Assembly (NCBI RefSeq): GCF_900106925.1
Contig: NZ_FNNZ01000017.1
Location: 1 to 64,000 of the forward strand
Length of the DNA stretch: 64,000 nt
Direction: 5' to 3'
DNA from: Thiocapsa roseopersicina
GTDB taxonomy: Bacteria; Pseudomonadota; Gammaproteobacteria; Chromatiales; Chromatiaceae
Program-made: the position numbers and the translations under genes
Notes under the pieces: model-generated
Told to the model about the DNA's origin: nothing
Databases searched by the model: none
The model's input: the letters and a program-made list of their open reading frames with translations, nothing else
Shown: positions 36,785 through 46,448 of the stretch, piece by piece
Position numbering within the stretch: position 1 is the stretch's first letter
Layout: every line of letters starts with the position of its first letter

Positions 36785-37180
36785 TCAGGTTCCGGGCACG
36801 CGGGGCATCGAGAACCGTTTCTCGACGGTGCCGCCGCAGCCGACGATGCATTCCTCGTACTGAATCGTGCAGATCGTCATCTCCGCAGCCGGACAGGTGT
36901 CGGGCCTGACGCAGAGCGCCCCCGGCGTGGCGAGACAGGTCTCGTGATCCGCCGACAGCCGCTCGTAATGCATCCGACACTCGTCCTCGCGCACGCGTTG
37001 GCGCTGCTCGCACTGGCCTCGGCTCAGGTCACAGCTCGCCACGCAAGCCTGTGCTCGCGGGTCGGTGGGCGTGATCAGCTGTCGTTCCTGCAGGTGATTG
37101 GTGCATCCGGCGGCGGCAAGAAACGCCAGGACGCCGATCAAAAGGTGTGGAGCGCGCGCGGAAAGGATCCAGGATGCCAT
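36785..37180 (-). CDS. Cysteine-rich lipoprotein
   Basis: 131 residues from the ATG at 37180. The leader ends in the lipobox LAAAGC (Cys near residue 26). The mature part has ten further cysteines in a patterned spacing: ACVASC, GQCEQ, ECRMH, TCLAT, LCVRPDTC, ICTIQYEEC and VGC. This suggests disulfide pairing or metal binding on the outer-membrane surface or in the periplasm. I know no family name. It follows a small membrane protein gene on the same strand with a 17-nt gap, so the pair is probably an operon. Confidence 0.7.
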   Translation of the reverse strand: MASWILSARAPHLLIGVLAFLAAAGCTNHLQERQLITPTDPRAQACVASCDLSRGQCEQRQRVREDECRMHYERLSADHETCLATPGALCVRPDTCPAAEMTICTIQYEECIVGCGGTVEKRFSMPRVPGT

Positions 37181-37197
37181 CGGTGATCTCGCGTTGG

Positions 37198-37512
37198 TCA
37201 AGAAGGCGATTGTCGTCTGCGCAAGCGGCGACCGAGAAGATAAAGCAGCGCACCGTTGATGCCGACGCCGATTGCAAGCAAGGCAAGATTGAGTGCGGCG
37301 GAGCTGATTCCCAGCAGGCCGCTGACCTGACTTACGAACAGGCTCCATGGTAGCGCAAAGAGCACGAGAAATATCCCGGACGATGGATCGCTGCCGAACA
37401 GCAACAGGGCGATTGCACCGACCGATACGGCCAAATAAAGGGCGATGAGGGTCCGCATCGCCGCCGGGATCTCGGCGTGCGCGGCACTGGCCTTACGGGG
37501 GGCTTGTGGCAT
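37198..37512 (-). CDS. Small three-helix membrane protein
   Basis: 104 residues from the ATG at 37512, which has a perfect AGGAGGT site. Three hydrophobic segments (about 20-40, 46-68 and 72-93) are followed by a basic tail, LGRRLRRRQ. The spacing recalls the SCO4225-type small membrane protein family, but this assignment is weak. It lies directly upstream of the Cys-rich lipoprotein gene. Confidence 0.65.
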   Translation of the reverse strand: MPQAPRKASAAHAEIPAAMRTLIALYLAVSVGAIALLLFGSDPSSGIFLVLFALPWSLFVSQVSGLLGISSAALNLALLAIGVGINGALLYLLGRRLRRRQSPS

Positions 37513-37653
37513 GATAACCTCCTGCCGATTCGAGGATTGAACGCCGACGATCATCGGGCAGAGCCGGGCCGGTACTGGGCCCATCCGACCAAACCATTCG
37601 ATCGACCCGACCGATCACCCGATCGATCGACGACGGGCCGTGGAGAGACGCAG

Positions 37654-37761
37654 ATGAGCAAGGGCGAAGACAAGAAGAAGGAAGCCAAGAAGCAGCCGCT
37701 GAAGAACATGAAGGAGAAGCGGGCCGAGAAGAAGGCCAAGAAAACCGGCCGAAGCGGCTGA
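37654..37761 (+). CDS. Tiny lysine-rich protein
   Basis: A 35-residue protein. The ATG at 37654 follows GGAGAGACGCAG, a good ribosome site. It is composed mostly of Lys, Glu and Ala (MSKGEDKKKEAKKQ ... KRAEKKAKKTG). Such short Lys-rich proteins recur in proteobacteria and may bind nucleic acid, but the function is unknown. It is convergent with the iron transporter operon. Confidence 0.55.
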   Translation: MSKGEDKKKEAKKQPLKNMKEKRAEKKAKKTGRSG

Positions 37762-37805
37762 GCCCCGGGGGTCCTGCATCGTCGGGATCCGACGCCATTT
37801 CCGGA

Positions 37806-38912
37806 TCAAATCCGCGCCGGAGGTTCGCTGCTGATTGCTGCGTCTTCCGGCGCATCCGGCTCGGCGCTTGCGCAGGGAAAGACCACGAGATGGTCCGCTT
37901 CGAGTCGGATCCCGATGTCATCCCCGACCGCATGTTGATGATGGCTCGGGACCAAACAGAGCACCTCCGTTCCGCTCGCCAACCTGAGCTGATAGAGATA
38001 CTCGGCACCTCGAAACGCCCGTTCGATCACGACCGCGCGCCTCGGGCTGGTCTCGTCGTACAGCATATCGTCGGGTCGGATCAACACCTCCGCCGCCGTT
38101 CCCGGTGCCAGACCATGCGGCTTGCTCCCGGCGACGCGCCCGAGCTCCGTCTTCACGCGTGTCTCGTCGACCACGACGGCCGGGAGCAACACGCCTTGGC
38201 CGATGAAATCGGCGACGAAGCGATCCGCCGGCTCATGGTAGAGCCCGAATCCGGTTCCCCATTGTCGAATGCTGCCGTTTGCGATCACCCCGATCTGATC
38301 GGCCATCGCGAAGGCCTCGAGTTGGTCATGCGTGACCAGGATCGCCGTCACGCCCTCGCGTCTGAGTAAATCCCGCACCTCGCGCGCCAGCTGCTCGCGC
38401 AGCTCCGCGTCCATGCTGGAAAAGGGCTCGTCCAGCAAAAGGATGTCGGGGCGCGGCGCCATGGCCCGGGCGAGGGCGACCCGCTGCTGCATCCCTCCGG
38501 AGAGCTCGTGCGGATACTGGGATGCCGCGTGGCGCAGGTCGACCAGTTCCAGGAGCTCTGCGATGCGCCGCTCGCGCTCGACGCGCCTGAGTCCGCGCAG
38601 TCCGAACCCGACGTTGCGTGCCACCGTGAGATGGGGAAACAAGGCGAAGTCCTGAAAGACCATGCCGACCCGACGTTGCTCCGGGGGGAGGGTATTGCCG
38701 GGTACCGAGACACGCCGCCCGTGCAACAGGACCTCGCCGCCGCTGACGGGCTCGAACCCGGCGATGGCACGCAGCAAGGTCGTTTTGCCGCAGCCGCTCG
38801 GCCCGAGCAGACACCCGATGATGCCTTGCTCGAGGACGAAGGACACATCGCGCACGATCGTGGTGTCACCGTAGGCGACGCTGACGTCTCTGACCTCAAG
38901 CTGTGTCGGCAT
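37806..38912 (-). CDS. fbpC: Ferric iron ABC transporter ATPase (FbpC-like)
   Basis: A 368-residue ATPase starting at the ATG at 38912, overlapping the permease gene by 17 nt. Walker A is GPSGCGKTT, the Q-loop VFQDFALFPH, the signature LSGGMQQR, Walker B ILLLDEP, and the H-loop VTHDQ. The ~130-residue C-terminal TOBE-like regulatory domain is typical of FbpC/PotA-type importers. It is the third gene of an iron ABC operon transcribed in the order binding protein, permease, ATPase. Confidence 0.9.
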   Translation of the reverse strand: MPTQLEVRDVSVAYGDTTIVRDVSFVLEQGIIGCLLGPSGCGKTTLLRAIAGFEPVSGGEVLLHGRRVSVPGNTLPPEQRRVGMVFQDFALFPHLTVARNVGFGLRGLRRVERERRIAELLELVDLRHAASQYPHELSGGMQQRVALARAMAPRPDILLLDEPFSSMDAELREQLAREVRDLLRREGVTAILVTHDQLEAFAMADQIGVIANGSIRQWGTGFGLYHEPADRFVADFIGQGVLLPAVVVDETRVKTELGRVAGSKPHGLAPGTAAEVLIRPDDMLYDETSPRRAVVIERAFRGAEYLYQLRLASGTEVLCLVPSHHQHAVGDDIGIRLEADHLVVFPCASAEPDAPEDAAISSEPPARI

Positions 38913-40542
38913 TGCGGGACTTGGTGATGGAACGGCTCAGCAGGATAACCGGAACCAAGCCTGCAAGCACGATTGTCAATGCGGCAGGCGCGGTGTCCGC
39001 CAGGCGCTCGTCGGAGGCCAACTCGTACGCGCGTACCGCGAGTGTGTTGAAATTGAAAGGTCGCAGGATCAAGGTCGCCGGGAGCTCCTTGAGCACGTCG
39101 ACGAAGACCAAGAGCACCGCGGTGAGCAGGCTGCCCCTGAGCATCGGGATGTGGATGCGCCGCAACACCTGCCCGGGCCGATAGCCCATGGCACGACCGG
39201 CCTCGTCCATCGACGGCCGGATCCGTCCGAGCCCCGCCTCGACCGTCTGAAGCGCAACGGCCAGAAAGCGCGTCAGGTAGGCGAAGATCAGCGCGGCCAG
39301 GGTCCCGCTCAACAACAAACCGGTCGAGACATCGAAGCTACGGCGCATCCAGGCATCCAGGGTGTTGTCGAACCAGGCGAAGGGGATGATGACACCGATG
39401 GCGATGACGGTGCCGGGCACGGCGTAGCCCAGACCGGCGACCTTCACGGCTCCGGTCACGGCACGCGTCGGATGCAGACGTTTGCCGTAGCCCAGCACCA
39501 AGGCCAGCAGCAAGGCGATCAACGCGGCGATCGCCGCGAGCTCGAGGCTGTTGCGCACCAATCGCCAGAAGGCTGCATCGTAGGCTCCCTCGGCGATCGT
39601 CAGTGCCCAGATGGCGAGTTGTCCGGCGGGGACCAGGAACCCGAGCATCAGCGGCAAGGCGCAGAAGAGGATCGCCGCGACGGCGCGCCAGCCGGTGAGG
39701 TGGTAGCGGCGGATCGATTGATGCCGTCGGCCGGTGTCGTGGTAACGGGCCTGGCTGCGTGAGATCCGCTCCAACGCGATCAGCACCAGGACGAAGCCGA
39801 GCAGCATCGCCGAGAGTTGGGCGGCGGCTGCGGCGTTGTTCAGACCGAACCAGGTGCGGAAGATCCCGGTCGTGAAGGTTTGGACGCCGAAATACTGGAC
39901 CGTACCGTAATCGGCTAGGGTCTCCATCAGGGCCAGGGTCAGGCCGGCGACGATGGCGGGACGCGCCAGGGGCAAGGCGACCGAAAAGAAGGTGCGCCAG
40001 GGGCCGTTGCCGAGTGTGCGACTGACGTCCAGCACGCACAACGACTGACCGAGAAAGGCGGCTCGGCTGAGCAGATAGACGTAAGGGTAGAGGACCAGGG
40101 CGAGCATCAGGGCGGCCCCTTCGAGCGAGCGGATCTCGGGAAACCAGTAGTCTCCGAAACCCCATCCGGTCCAGTCGCGGAGGGTACTTTGAACCGGTCC
40201 GGCGAAATCCAGCATGCCGGTGTAGGTGTAGGCGATGATGTAGGCGGGCATCGCCATGGGCAGGATCAGGGCCCACTCGAACAGGCCGCGTCCCGGGAAG
40301 CGACACATGCTGGTCAGCCAGGCCGTGCCGACGCCGCCGATCAGGGTTCCGAGGGCGACTCCGAGCATCAACAGCAGCGTGTTGATCACATAGTCGGCGA
40401 GGACCGTGTCGACGAGATGCTGCCAGACATCGCCGGCGGGAACCAGGACGAAGCCGACGATCACCAGCACCGGCAGGCCGGTCAAGAGCGCGATCGCGAC
40501 GATGCTCGCCGACCAAAACCCCCGGCGCTCATGCGTGCTCAC
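38896..40542 (-). CDS. fbpB: Ferric iron ABC transporter permease (FbpB-like, duplicated)
   Basis: A 548-residue permease with two halves, each carrying an EAA-type loop (for example EAGRAMGYRPGQVLRRIHIPMLRG in the second half) and about six membrane helices, so it is an internally duplicated FbpB/SfuB-type subunit. The ATG is at 40542. The length fits the family. It lies 93 nt downstream of the binding-protein gene and overlaps the ATPase gene. Confidence 0.92.
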   Translation of the reverse strand: MSTHERRGFWSASIVAIALLTGLPVLVIVGFVLVPAGDVWQHLVDTVLADYVINTLLLMLGVALGTLIGGVGTAWLTSMCRFPGRGLFEWALILPMAMPAYIIAYTYTGMLDFAGPVQSTLRDWTGWGFGDYWFPEIRSLEGAALMLALVLYPYVYLLSRAAFLGQSLCVLDVSRTLGNGPWRTFFSVALPLARPAIVAGLTLALMETLADYGTVQYFGVQTFTTGIFRTWFGLNNAAAAAQLSAMLLGFVLVLIALERISRSQARYHDTGRRHQSIRRYHLTGWRAVAAILFCALPLMLGFLVPAGQLAIWALTIAEGAYDAAFWRLVRNSLELAAIAALIALLLALVLGYGKRLHPTRAVTGAVKVAGLGYAVPGTVIAIGVIIPFAWFDNTLDAWMRRSFDVSTGLLLSGTLAALIFAYLTRFLAVALQTVEAGLGRIRPSMDEAGRAMGYRPGQVLRRIHIPMLRGSLLTAVLLVFVDVLKELPATLILRPFNFNTLAVRAYELASDERLADTAPAALTIVLAGLVPVILLSRSITKSRNADTA

Positions 40543-40635
40543 GATCGCCTCATGAAAGGGGCTGCCTCTGCGTTGCGGAGGGCCACCGAGAGGGCCCTTT
40601 CGGGCCCCATTATCGCTTCTCGAGCGGCCGCCCGT

Positions 40636-41679
40636 CTATTTCCAGCCCGCGCGGTCCATCAGACGTACCGCTTCCGGCCCGAATTCGCCGAGCTTCGAGA
40701 GCTGCAGGTCGTCGGCCTTGAACTCGCCCCAGGATTGCAGAAGCTCACTCACTTCGGCGCCCGGTAGCACCGGGTACTCGCCGTTGACCTCGGCATACCA
40801 GGCTTGGGATTCGGGACTGACGAGGAACTCCGCAAGCTTGACCGCCGCCTCCTTGTTTTTTGCCGAGTGGGTCATCGCGATCCCGCTCACGTTCACATGG
40901 GCGCCGCGACCGTCCTGGTTCGGCCAGAAGACCCGCATCACCTGCGCGGCGTCCACCTGACTTTGATCGCCCGAGGTCAGCATGCCGGCAAGGTAGTAGG
41001 TGTTGGCGATGGCGAGGTCGCATTGTCCGGCCGCAGCCGCTGCGATCTGATCGCGATCGCCGCCTTTGGGCGGACGCGCCATGTTGGCGACGAGACCTTT
41101 CGCCCAGGTCTCCGTGGCTTCGACGCCGTCGGCGGCGATCATGGAGGCGACCATCGACTGGTTGTAGATGTTGTCCGAGGAGCGGATGCAGATGCGCCCT
41201 TTCCAAGCCGGGTCGGCCAGCGCCTCGTAGGTCGAGAGGCTGGCGGGGTCGACCTTGCCCTCGACATAGAGGATGGGGCGCGCACGCAGCGACAGACCGA
41301 ACCAATGACCCTCGGGGTCGCGGTAGGCCTCCGGGATCGCCTCGACCAGCACCTGACTCTCGATCGGCTGCGTCACCCCGGCCTCTTTGGCGCGATAGAG
41401 GTTGCCGGCATCGACCGTCACCAGCAGGTCGGCGGGCGAGTTGATCCCCTCGCTCTCCAGGCGTTTGAGCAAGGTCTCGGCCTTGTCCGTGACCATGTTG
41501 ACCTTGATGCCGGTCTGTTCCGTGAAACGGTCGAGCAAGGGCTTGATCAGCTCCTCCTTGCGTGCGGAGTAAAGGTTGACCTCCTCGTCGGCTGCGGCGA
41601 CGCTCGGCGGGACGGCGAAGATGAGCGCCGCGGCGATCCCGCAGGTGATCGAGGAGATGAGACAGCGTGATGGTTTCAT
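40636..41679 (-). CDS. fbpA: Ferric iron periplasmic binding protein (FbpA/FutA-like)
   Basis: A 347-residue protein. The ATG at 41679 follows GGGAGG. A signal peptide ends near AAADEE. The mature protein starts EVNLYSARKEELIKPLL and includes NIYNQSMVASMIAADG and GDCDLAIANTYYLAGM-like segments. The tyrosine-rich region ANTYYLAGM is where FbpA/FutA proteins coordinate Fe(III) with adjacent tyrosines. It is the first gene of the operon, and a Fur-box-like palindrome lies ~60 nt upstream of its start. Confidence 0.92.
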   Translation of the reverse strand: MKPSRCLISSITCGIAAALIFAVPPSVAAADEEVNLYSARKEELIKPLLDRFTEQTGIKVNMVTDKAETLLKRLESEGINSPADLLVTVDAGNLYRAKEAGVTQPIESQVLVEAIPEAYRDPEGHWFGLSLRARPILYVEGKVDPASLSTYEALADPAWKGRICIRSSDNIYNQSMVASMIAADGVEATETWAKGLVANMARPPKGGDRDQIAAAAAGQCDLAIANTYYLAGMLTSGDQSQVDAAQVMRVFWPNQDGRGAHVNVSGIAMTHSAKNKEAAVKLAEFLVSPESQAWYAEVNGEYPVLPGAEVSELLQSWGEFKADDLQLSKLGEFGPEAVRLMDRAGWK

Positions 41680-41739
41680 GCGGTTGGGCCTCCCGATGGG
41701 CCGAATGTCGTTTGAGGTGATTCGTCCGGCACTCAGAAT

Positions 41740-41758
41740 AATGGGAACCGTTCGCATT
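41740..41758 (-). promoter_or_regulatory. Candidate Fur box upstream of the iron transporter
   Basis: On the minus strand the site reads AATGCGAACGGTTCCCATT, matching the classic 19-bp form AATGAGAATGATTCTCATT at 15 of 19 positions. It lies 61 nt upstream of the binding-protein start, so ferric-uptake regulation of the operon is likely. The divergent suf operon starts 230 nt away on the other side. Confidence 0.65.
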
Positions 41759-41990
41759 AACAAGTCCGCGCTGAATGCGCTGCGAAAATTCGAATATAAT
41801 CCCGTCATTATTTGAGTTGCTGCGCAAAAGCCCTTGAAACCGGGGTGCGGCGCTCGGACATGGGTCACGTCAGGAACCAAATCCCAACCGATCCGATCGA
41901 TTCCGAACGTCCCGCGGGATGTTGAAACCCGCCGCGAAGGGCGTATAGTAAATACCTAGTAAAACGCTCAAGAAAACGGAGCCAGGAGAG

Positions 41991-43436
<1,446 letters not shown>

Positions 43437-43439
43437 ACC

Positions 43440-43640
43440 TTATTGAACCGCGTTCGGATGAGCATTCACGCTTAGTGCACGCATCCGGTCTTGCGGCGAT
43501 CAATAGCATCCGCGCGACGCGGTTCAAGTCTTTATAAACGACATTAAACACATCGATCGCGTCGGCTCAGACGTTCTTTGGCCGGCTCTCAGGCCGATCC
43601 AATCCGGGGATCGCGCATGTCACGCCGGACGCGATCGATC
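43440..43640. repeat. Paired palindromic element, copy R4 (diverged), inside suf operon
   Basis: Unit A: TTGAACCGCGT (43443) to ACGCGGTTCAA (43527). Unit B has changed ends: ATCGATCGCGTC (43552-43563) is an exact inverted match to 43628-43639. A TAAACGACATTAAAC linker lies between them. The paired change at both ends of a unit suggests the stem itself is conserved. It fills the sufB-sufC gap and ends ~10 nt before the sufC start codon, next to its GGAG ribosome site. Confidence 0.8.
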
Positions 43641-43650
43641 AGGAGACTTA

Positions 43651-44409
43651 ATGATGTTGTCTGTCAAGGGCCTGCGGGCCAACGTGGGTGAAAACGAGAT
43701 CCTGACGGGACTCGACCTGGAAGTCGGTCCCGGTGAGATCCACGCCATCATGGGTCCGAACGGCTCTGGCAAGAGCACCTTCTCGCATGTCCTGTCCGGA
43801 CGCGAGGGTTATGAGGTCACGGCTGGCTCAGTCACCTTCGAGGGGCAGGATCTGCTTGCGCTCGAGCCCGAAGAGCGCGCGCACCGGGGCGTCTTCCTGG
43901 CCTTTCAGTATCCGGTCGAGCTGCCCGGCGTCAACAACACCTATTTCTTGAAGGCCGCACTCAACAGCATCCGCAAGGCCCGCGGCGAGAGCGAATTGGA
44001 CGCGGTGTCGTTTCTGCGCCTCATCAAGGAGAAGCTGAAGATCCTGCATCTGAACGACTCTTTGCTCAAACGCGCGGTCAACGCCGGATTTTCCGGCGGC
44101 GAGAAAAAGCGCAACGAGATCTTCCAGATGGCGCTGCTCGAGCCCAAGCTCGCGATCCTCGACGAGACCGATTCCGGACTGGACATAGACGCCCTTCGCG
44201 TGGTGGCCGACGGCGTCAATGCGCTGCGCAGTCCGGAACGTTCCATGATCGTGGTCACCCACTACCAGCGTCTGCTCGACTACATCGAGCCCGATCGTGT
44301 CCATGTCTTGGCGAAAGGCCGGATCATCCGCTCGGGCGGCAAGGAGCTGGCGCTGGAGCTTGAAGAGAAGGGATACGGCTGGATCCTTGAGCAGGAGCAG
44401 GCGGCATGA
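43651..44409 (+). CDS. sufC: Fe-S assembly ATPase SufC
   Basis: A 252-residue ABC-type ATPase (ATG at 43651 with a second ATG immediately after; GGAG upstream). Walker A is GPNGSGKST, the Q-loop FLAFQYPVELPGV, the signature FSGGEKKRNE and Walker B LAILDETDSGLD, which are SufC hallmarks. It powers the SufBCD scaffold in the cytoplasm. The stop overlaps sufD by ATGA, so sufC and sufD are translationally coupled, while sufB is set apart by repeat R4. Confidence 0.96.
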   Translation: MMLSVKGLRANVGENEILTGLDLEVGPGEIHAIMGPNGSGKSTFSHVLSGREGYEVTAGSVTFEGQDLLALEPEERAHRGVFLAFQYPVELPGVNNTYFLKAALNSIRKARGESELDAVSFLRLIKEKLKILHLNDSLLKRAVNAGFSGGEKKRNEIFQMALLEPKLAILDETDSGLDIDALRVVADGVNALRSPERSMIVVTHYQRLLDYIEPDRVHVLAKGRIIRSGGKELALELEEKGYGWILEQEQAA

Positions 44410-45731
44410 ACGGTGCTGCGCCCACCAGCTTCGACACCTGGCTTTCCGCTCGTGCGGACGGCGAGGTCGGCGCCGGGCTCGATTGGCTCGAGGCGCAGCG
44501 GCGCAGCGCCTTGGACCAAGTGCGCGAGCAAGGCGTGCCGGGTACCAAGCAAGAAGCTTGGCGCTATACCAGTCTGAAGAGACTGATCGAGCAGGGGTTC
44601 GCTCGGGTCGAGGACGAGGTCACCGCGCTGCAGTTGCACGACTTCGAGGAGCTCCTGATCCCCGAGCTGGACAGCCATCGTGTGGTGATGGTGAACGGCC
44701 GTTTTACGCCGTCGCTGTCCGCGCTCGGCGACCTGCCGCGCGGTGTTCGCGTGACTGGTCTGCGGGCCTTGTTGTCAAGCGACCCCGATGCCTTGCGCGA
44801 GCGCCTCAACGGCGTGGCGGGCGAGAGTCAGCCCTTGTTTGCTGCCTTGAACACGGCAGGTCTGGACGACGGCCTTGTGGTCTTGCTGGACCGCGGTGCG
44901 ATCCTCGAGCGGCCGATCGAGCTGATCCATCTCTCCGTCGGGATGGACGAGCCGCGCGTCGCACAGCCGCGCCATGTGGTTTCGCTCGCGGACGGTGCGC
45001 AGGCAACCCTGATCGAGCGGTATGTGAGTCTCGGCGAGTCGCTCTACTGCACCAACTCGGTGTTGGAGCTGTCGCTCGGGCGCGACGCCGTGCTGAAGCA
45101 CGACCGCATCCAGGTCGAGAGCCCGAACGCCTTCCATATCACGGGTCTCTATCTGAGCCAGGACGCCGGCAGCCGTTATGTCGGCGTCAATATCGGCCTG
45201 GGCGCCGCCTGGGCGCGCACCGATCTGGTGACCCGCTTCAGCGGCGAGCATGCCGAATGCGACCTGCAGGGGCTCTATCTCGCGGGCGATCGGCAGTTGA
45301 TGGACTACCACATCGACGTGAATCACGCGGTCCCGTCCTGCTCGAGTCGCGAGACCTTCAAGGGCATCCTCTACGGCAAGGGTCGGGCGGTCTTCGACGG
45401 CCGGGTCGTGGTGGCCAAGGACGCGCAGAAGACCGACGCGGCCATGTCCAACAAGAATCTCATGTTGTCCGAGAACGCGGAGGTCGATACCAAGCCGCAG
45501 CTCGAGATCAACGCCGACGACGTGAAGTGCAGTCACGGCACGACGGTCGGCCAAATCGAGCCGGAGAAGCTGTTTTATCTGCGCTCGCGCGGTATCTCCG
45601 CACCCTTTGCACGCCGCATGCTCTGCTTGGGATTCGCCGAGGAGATCATCGACGCATTGCATAGCGATGCACTGCGCGAGGCGGTGTCGGAGGAGGTCGG
45701 GCGCCGACTGGAAACCGCTCCCTTAACGTAA
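44406..45731 (+). CDS. sufD: Fe-S assembly protein SufD
   Basis: A 441-residue protein with the ATG at 44406 overlapping sufC. GVPGTKQEAWRYTSLKRL is the SufD N-terminal signature; DYHIDVNHAVPSCSSRETFKGI, GRAVFDGRV, MSNKNLMLSENAEVDTKPQLEI and SHGTTVGQIEPEKLFYLRSRG complete the beta-helix and C-terminal domain. It is needed for iron entry and assembly in the SufBC2D complex. Its TAA stop is the first three bases of repeat R5. Confidence 0.96.
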   Translation: MNGAAPTSFDTWLSARADGEVGAGLDWLEAQRRSALDQVREQGVPGTKQEAWRYTSLKRLIEQGFARVEDEVTALQLHDFEELLIPELDSHRVVMVNGRFTPSLSALGDLPRGVRVTGLRALLSSDPDALRERLNGVAGESQPLFAALNTAGLDDGLVVLLDRGAILERPIELIHLSVGMDEPRVAQPRHVVSLADGAQATLIERYVSLGESLYCTNSVLELSLGRDAVLKHDRIQVESPNAFHITGLYLSQDAGSRYVGVNIGLGAAWARTDLVTRFSGEHAECDLQGLYLAGDRQLMDYHIDVNHAVPSCSSRETFKGILYGKGRAVFDGRVVVAKDAQKTDAAMSNKNLMLSENAEVDTKPQLEINADDVKCSHGTTVGQIEPEKLFYLRSRGISAPFARRMLCLGFAEEIIDALHSDALREAVSEEVGRRLETAPLT

Positions 45732-45809
45732 ACCGCGTCCGAAGGCAGTGGGCTCGGCGATGGTCGAGTCGAAATGAAGGCATCGCATGTCGCACCGGAC
45801 GCGGTTCAA
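45729..45809. repeat. Single-unit copy R5 of the palindromic element
   Basis: One unit only: TAAACCGCGTCCG at 45729 and the inverted CCGGACGCGGTTCAA ending at 45809, ~80 nt in all, with no linker or second unit. It fills most of the gap between sufD and the DUF59 gene. It shows that the units can exist alone. Confidence 0.85.
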
Positions 45810-45836
45810 CCGGAAATTGCAGTCAAGAGGTCGAGC

Positions 45837-46241
45837 ATGAACAGACTGGCCCGCTTTGCCGGCTTCGGCAAGCATGACGAGGAGAGTGCGAGCACGGCCG
45901 TGCTCACGGAGGATGTCGCGGTCGAGCAGATGGACGCCGAGGAGCTGCGCGAGCCCATCATCGAGGCGCTACGCAGCGTGCAGGATCCGGAGATCCCCAT
46001 CAACATCTATGATCTCGGTCTGATCTATCGGGTCGACATCTCGCCGGTCGGGGATGTGTCGATCGACATGACCCTGACCGCGCCGGCTTGTCCGGTCGCC
46101 GGCATGATGCCGATCATGGTCAAGGATGCCGTTTCGAAGGTCGAGGGTGTGGGCCTGATTCAGGTCGACTTGGTGTGGGACCCGCCTTGGAGTCAGGCGA
46201 ACATGAGCGACGAGGCACGTCTCCAGCTCGGTTTGATGTAA
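45837..46241 (+). CDS. DUF59/MIP18-family Fe-S assembly protein (SufT-like)
   Basis: A 134-residue protein. The ATG at 45837 is preferred; a frame extension to 45774 runs through repeat R5. After a ~45-residue N-terminal extension comes the MIP18 core: LRSVQDPEIPINIYDLGLIYRVDI, then LTAPACPVAGMMPIMVKDAV (with the conserved Cys) and VDLVWDPPWSQANMSDEARLQLG. Such proteins act in Fe-S maturation or delivery and commonly end suf operons. Co-transcription with sufBCD is likely but is interrupted by repeat R5. Confidence 0.9.
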   Translation: MNRLARFAGFGKHDEESASTAVLTEDVAVEQMDAEELREPIIEALRSVQDPEIPINIYDLGLIYRVDISPVGDVSIDMTLTAPACPVAGMMPIMVKDAVSKVEGVGLIQVDLVWDPPWSQANMSDEARLQLGLM

Positions 46242-46255
46242 CGGCGCTCGGCATG

Positions 46256-46448
46256 TTAAACCGCGTCCGGAGCGACATGCGTCATTTTCATTTTGCGTTT
46301 GGCTTTGGCGTTATCCTCGATCTAGGTGAGACGCGGTTTAAAATTTAATTTTTTAATACCTTAAACCGCGCCAGCTCCGACAGTCGTCGGAGCTGGCGCG
46401 GCCAACCCAATTCAACAAATGACGCATGTCGCACCGGGCGCGGTTTAA
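46256..46448. repeat. Paired palindromic element, copy R6
   Basis: Unit A: TTAAACCGCGTCCGG (46256) to GAGACGCGGTTTAAA. The linker is ATTTAATTTTTTAATACC. Unit B: TTAAACCGCGCC to GGGCGCGGTTTAAG (46448), with an internal palindrome AGCTCCGACAGTCGTCGGAGCT. The linker and unit B closely match R1, in the same orientation. It lies between convergent genes, and its right terminus supplies the TAA stop of the phosphatase-like gene. Confidence 0.9.

Noticed and set aside
41930-41990. IscR-type site before sufB
   Set aside because: The AT-rich stretch ATAGTAAATACCTAGTAAAAC has a vague resemblance only; it does not match either IscR motif well enough.
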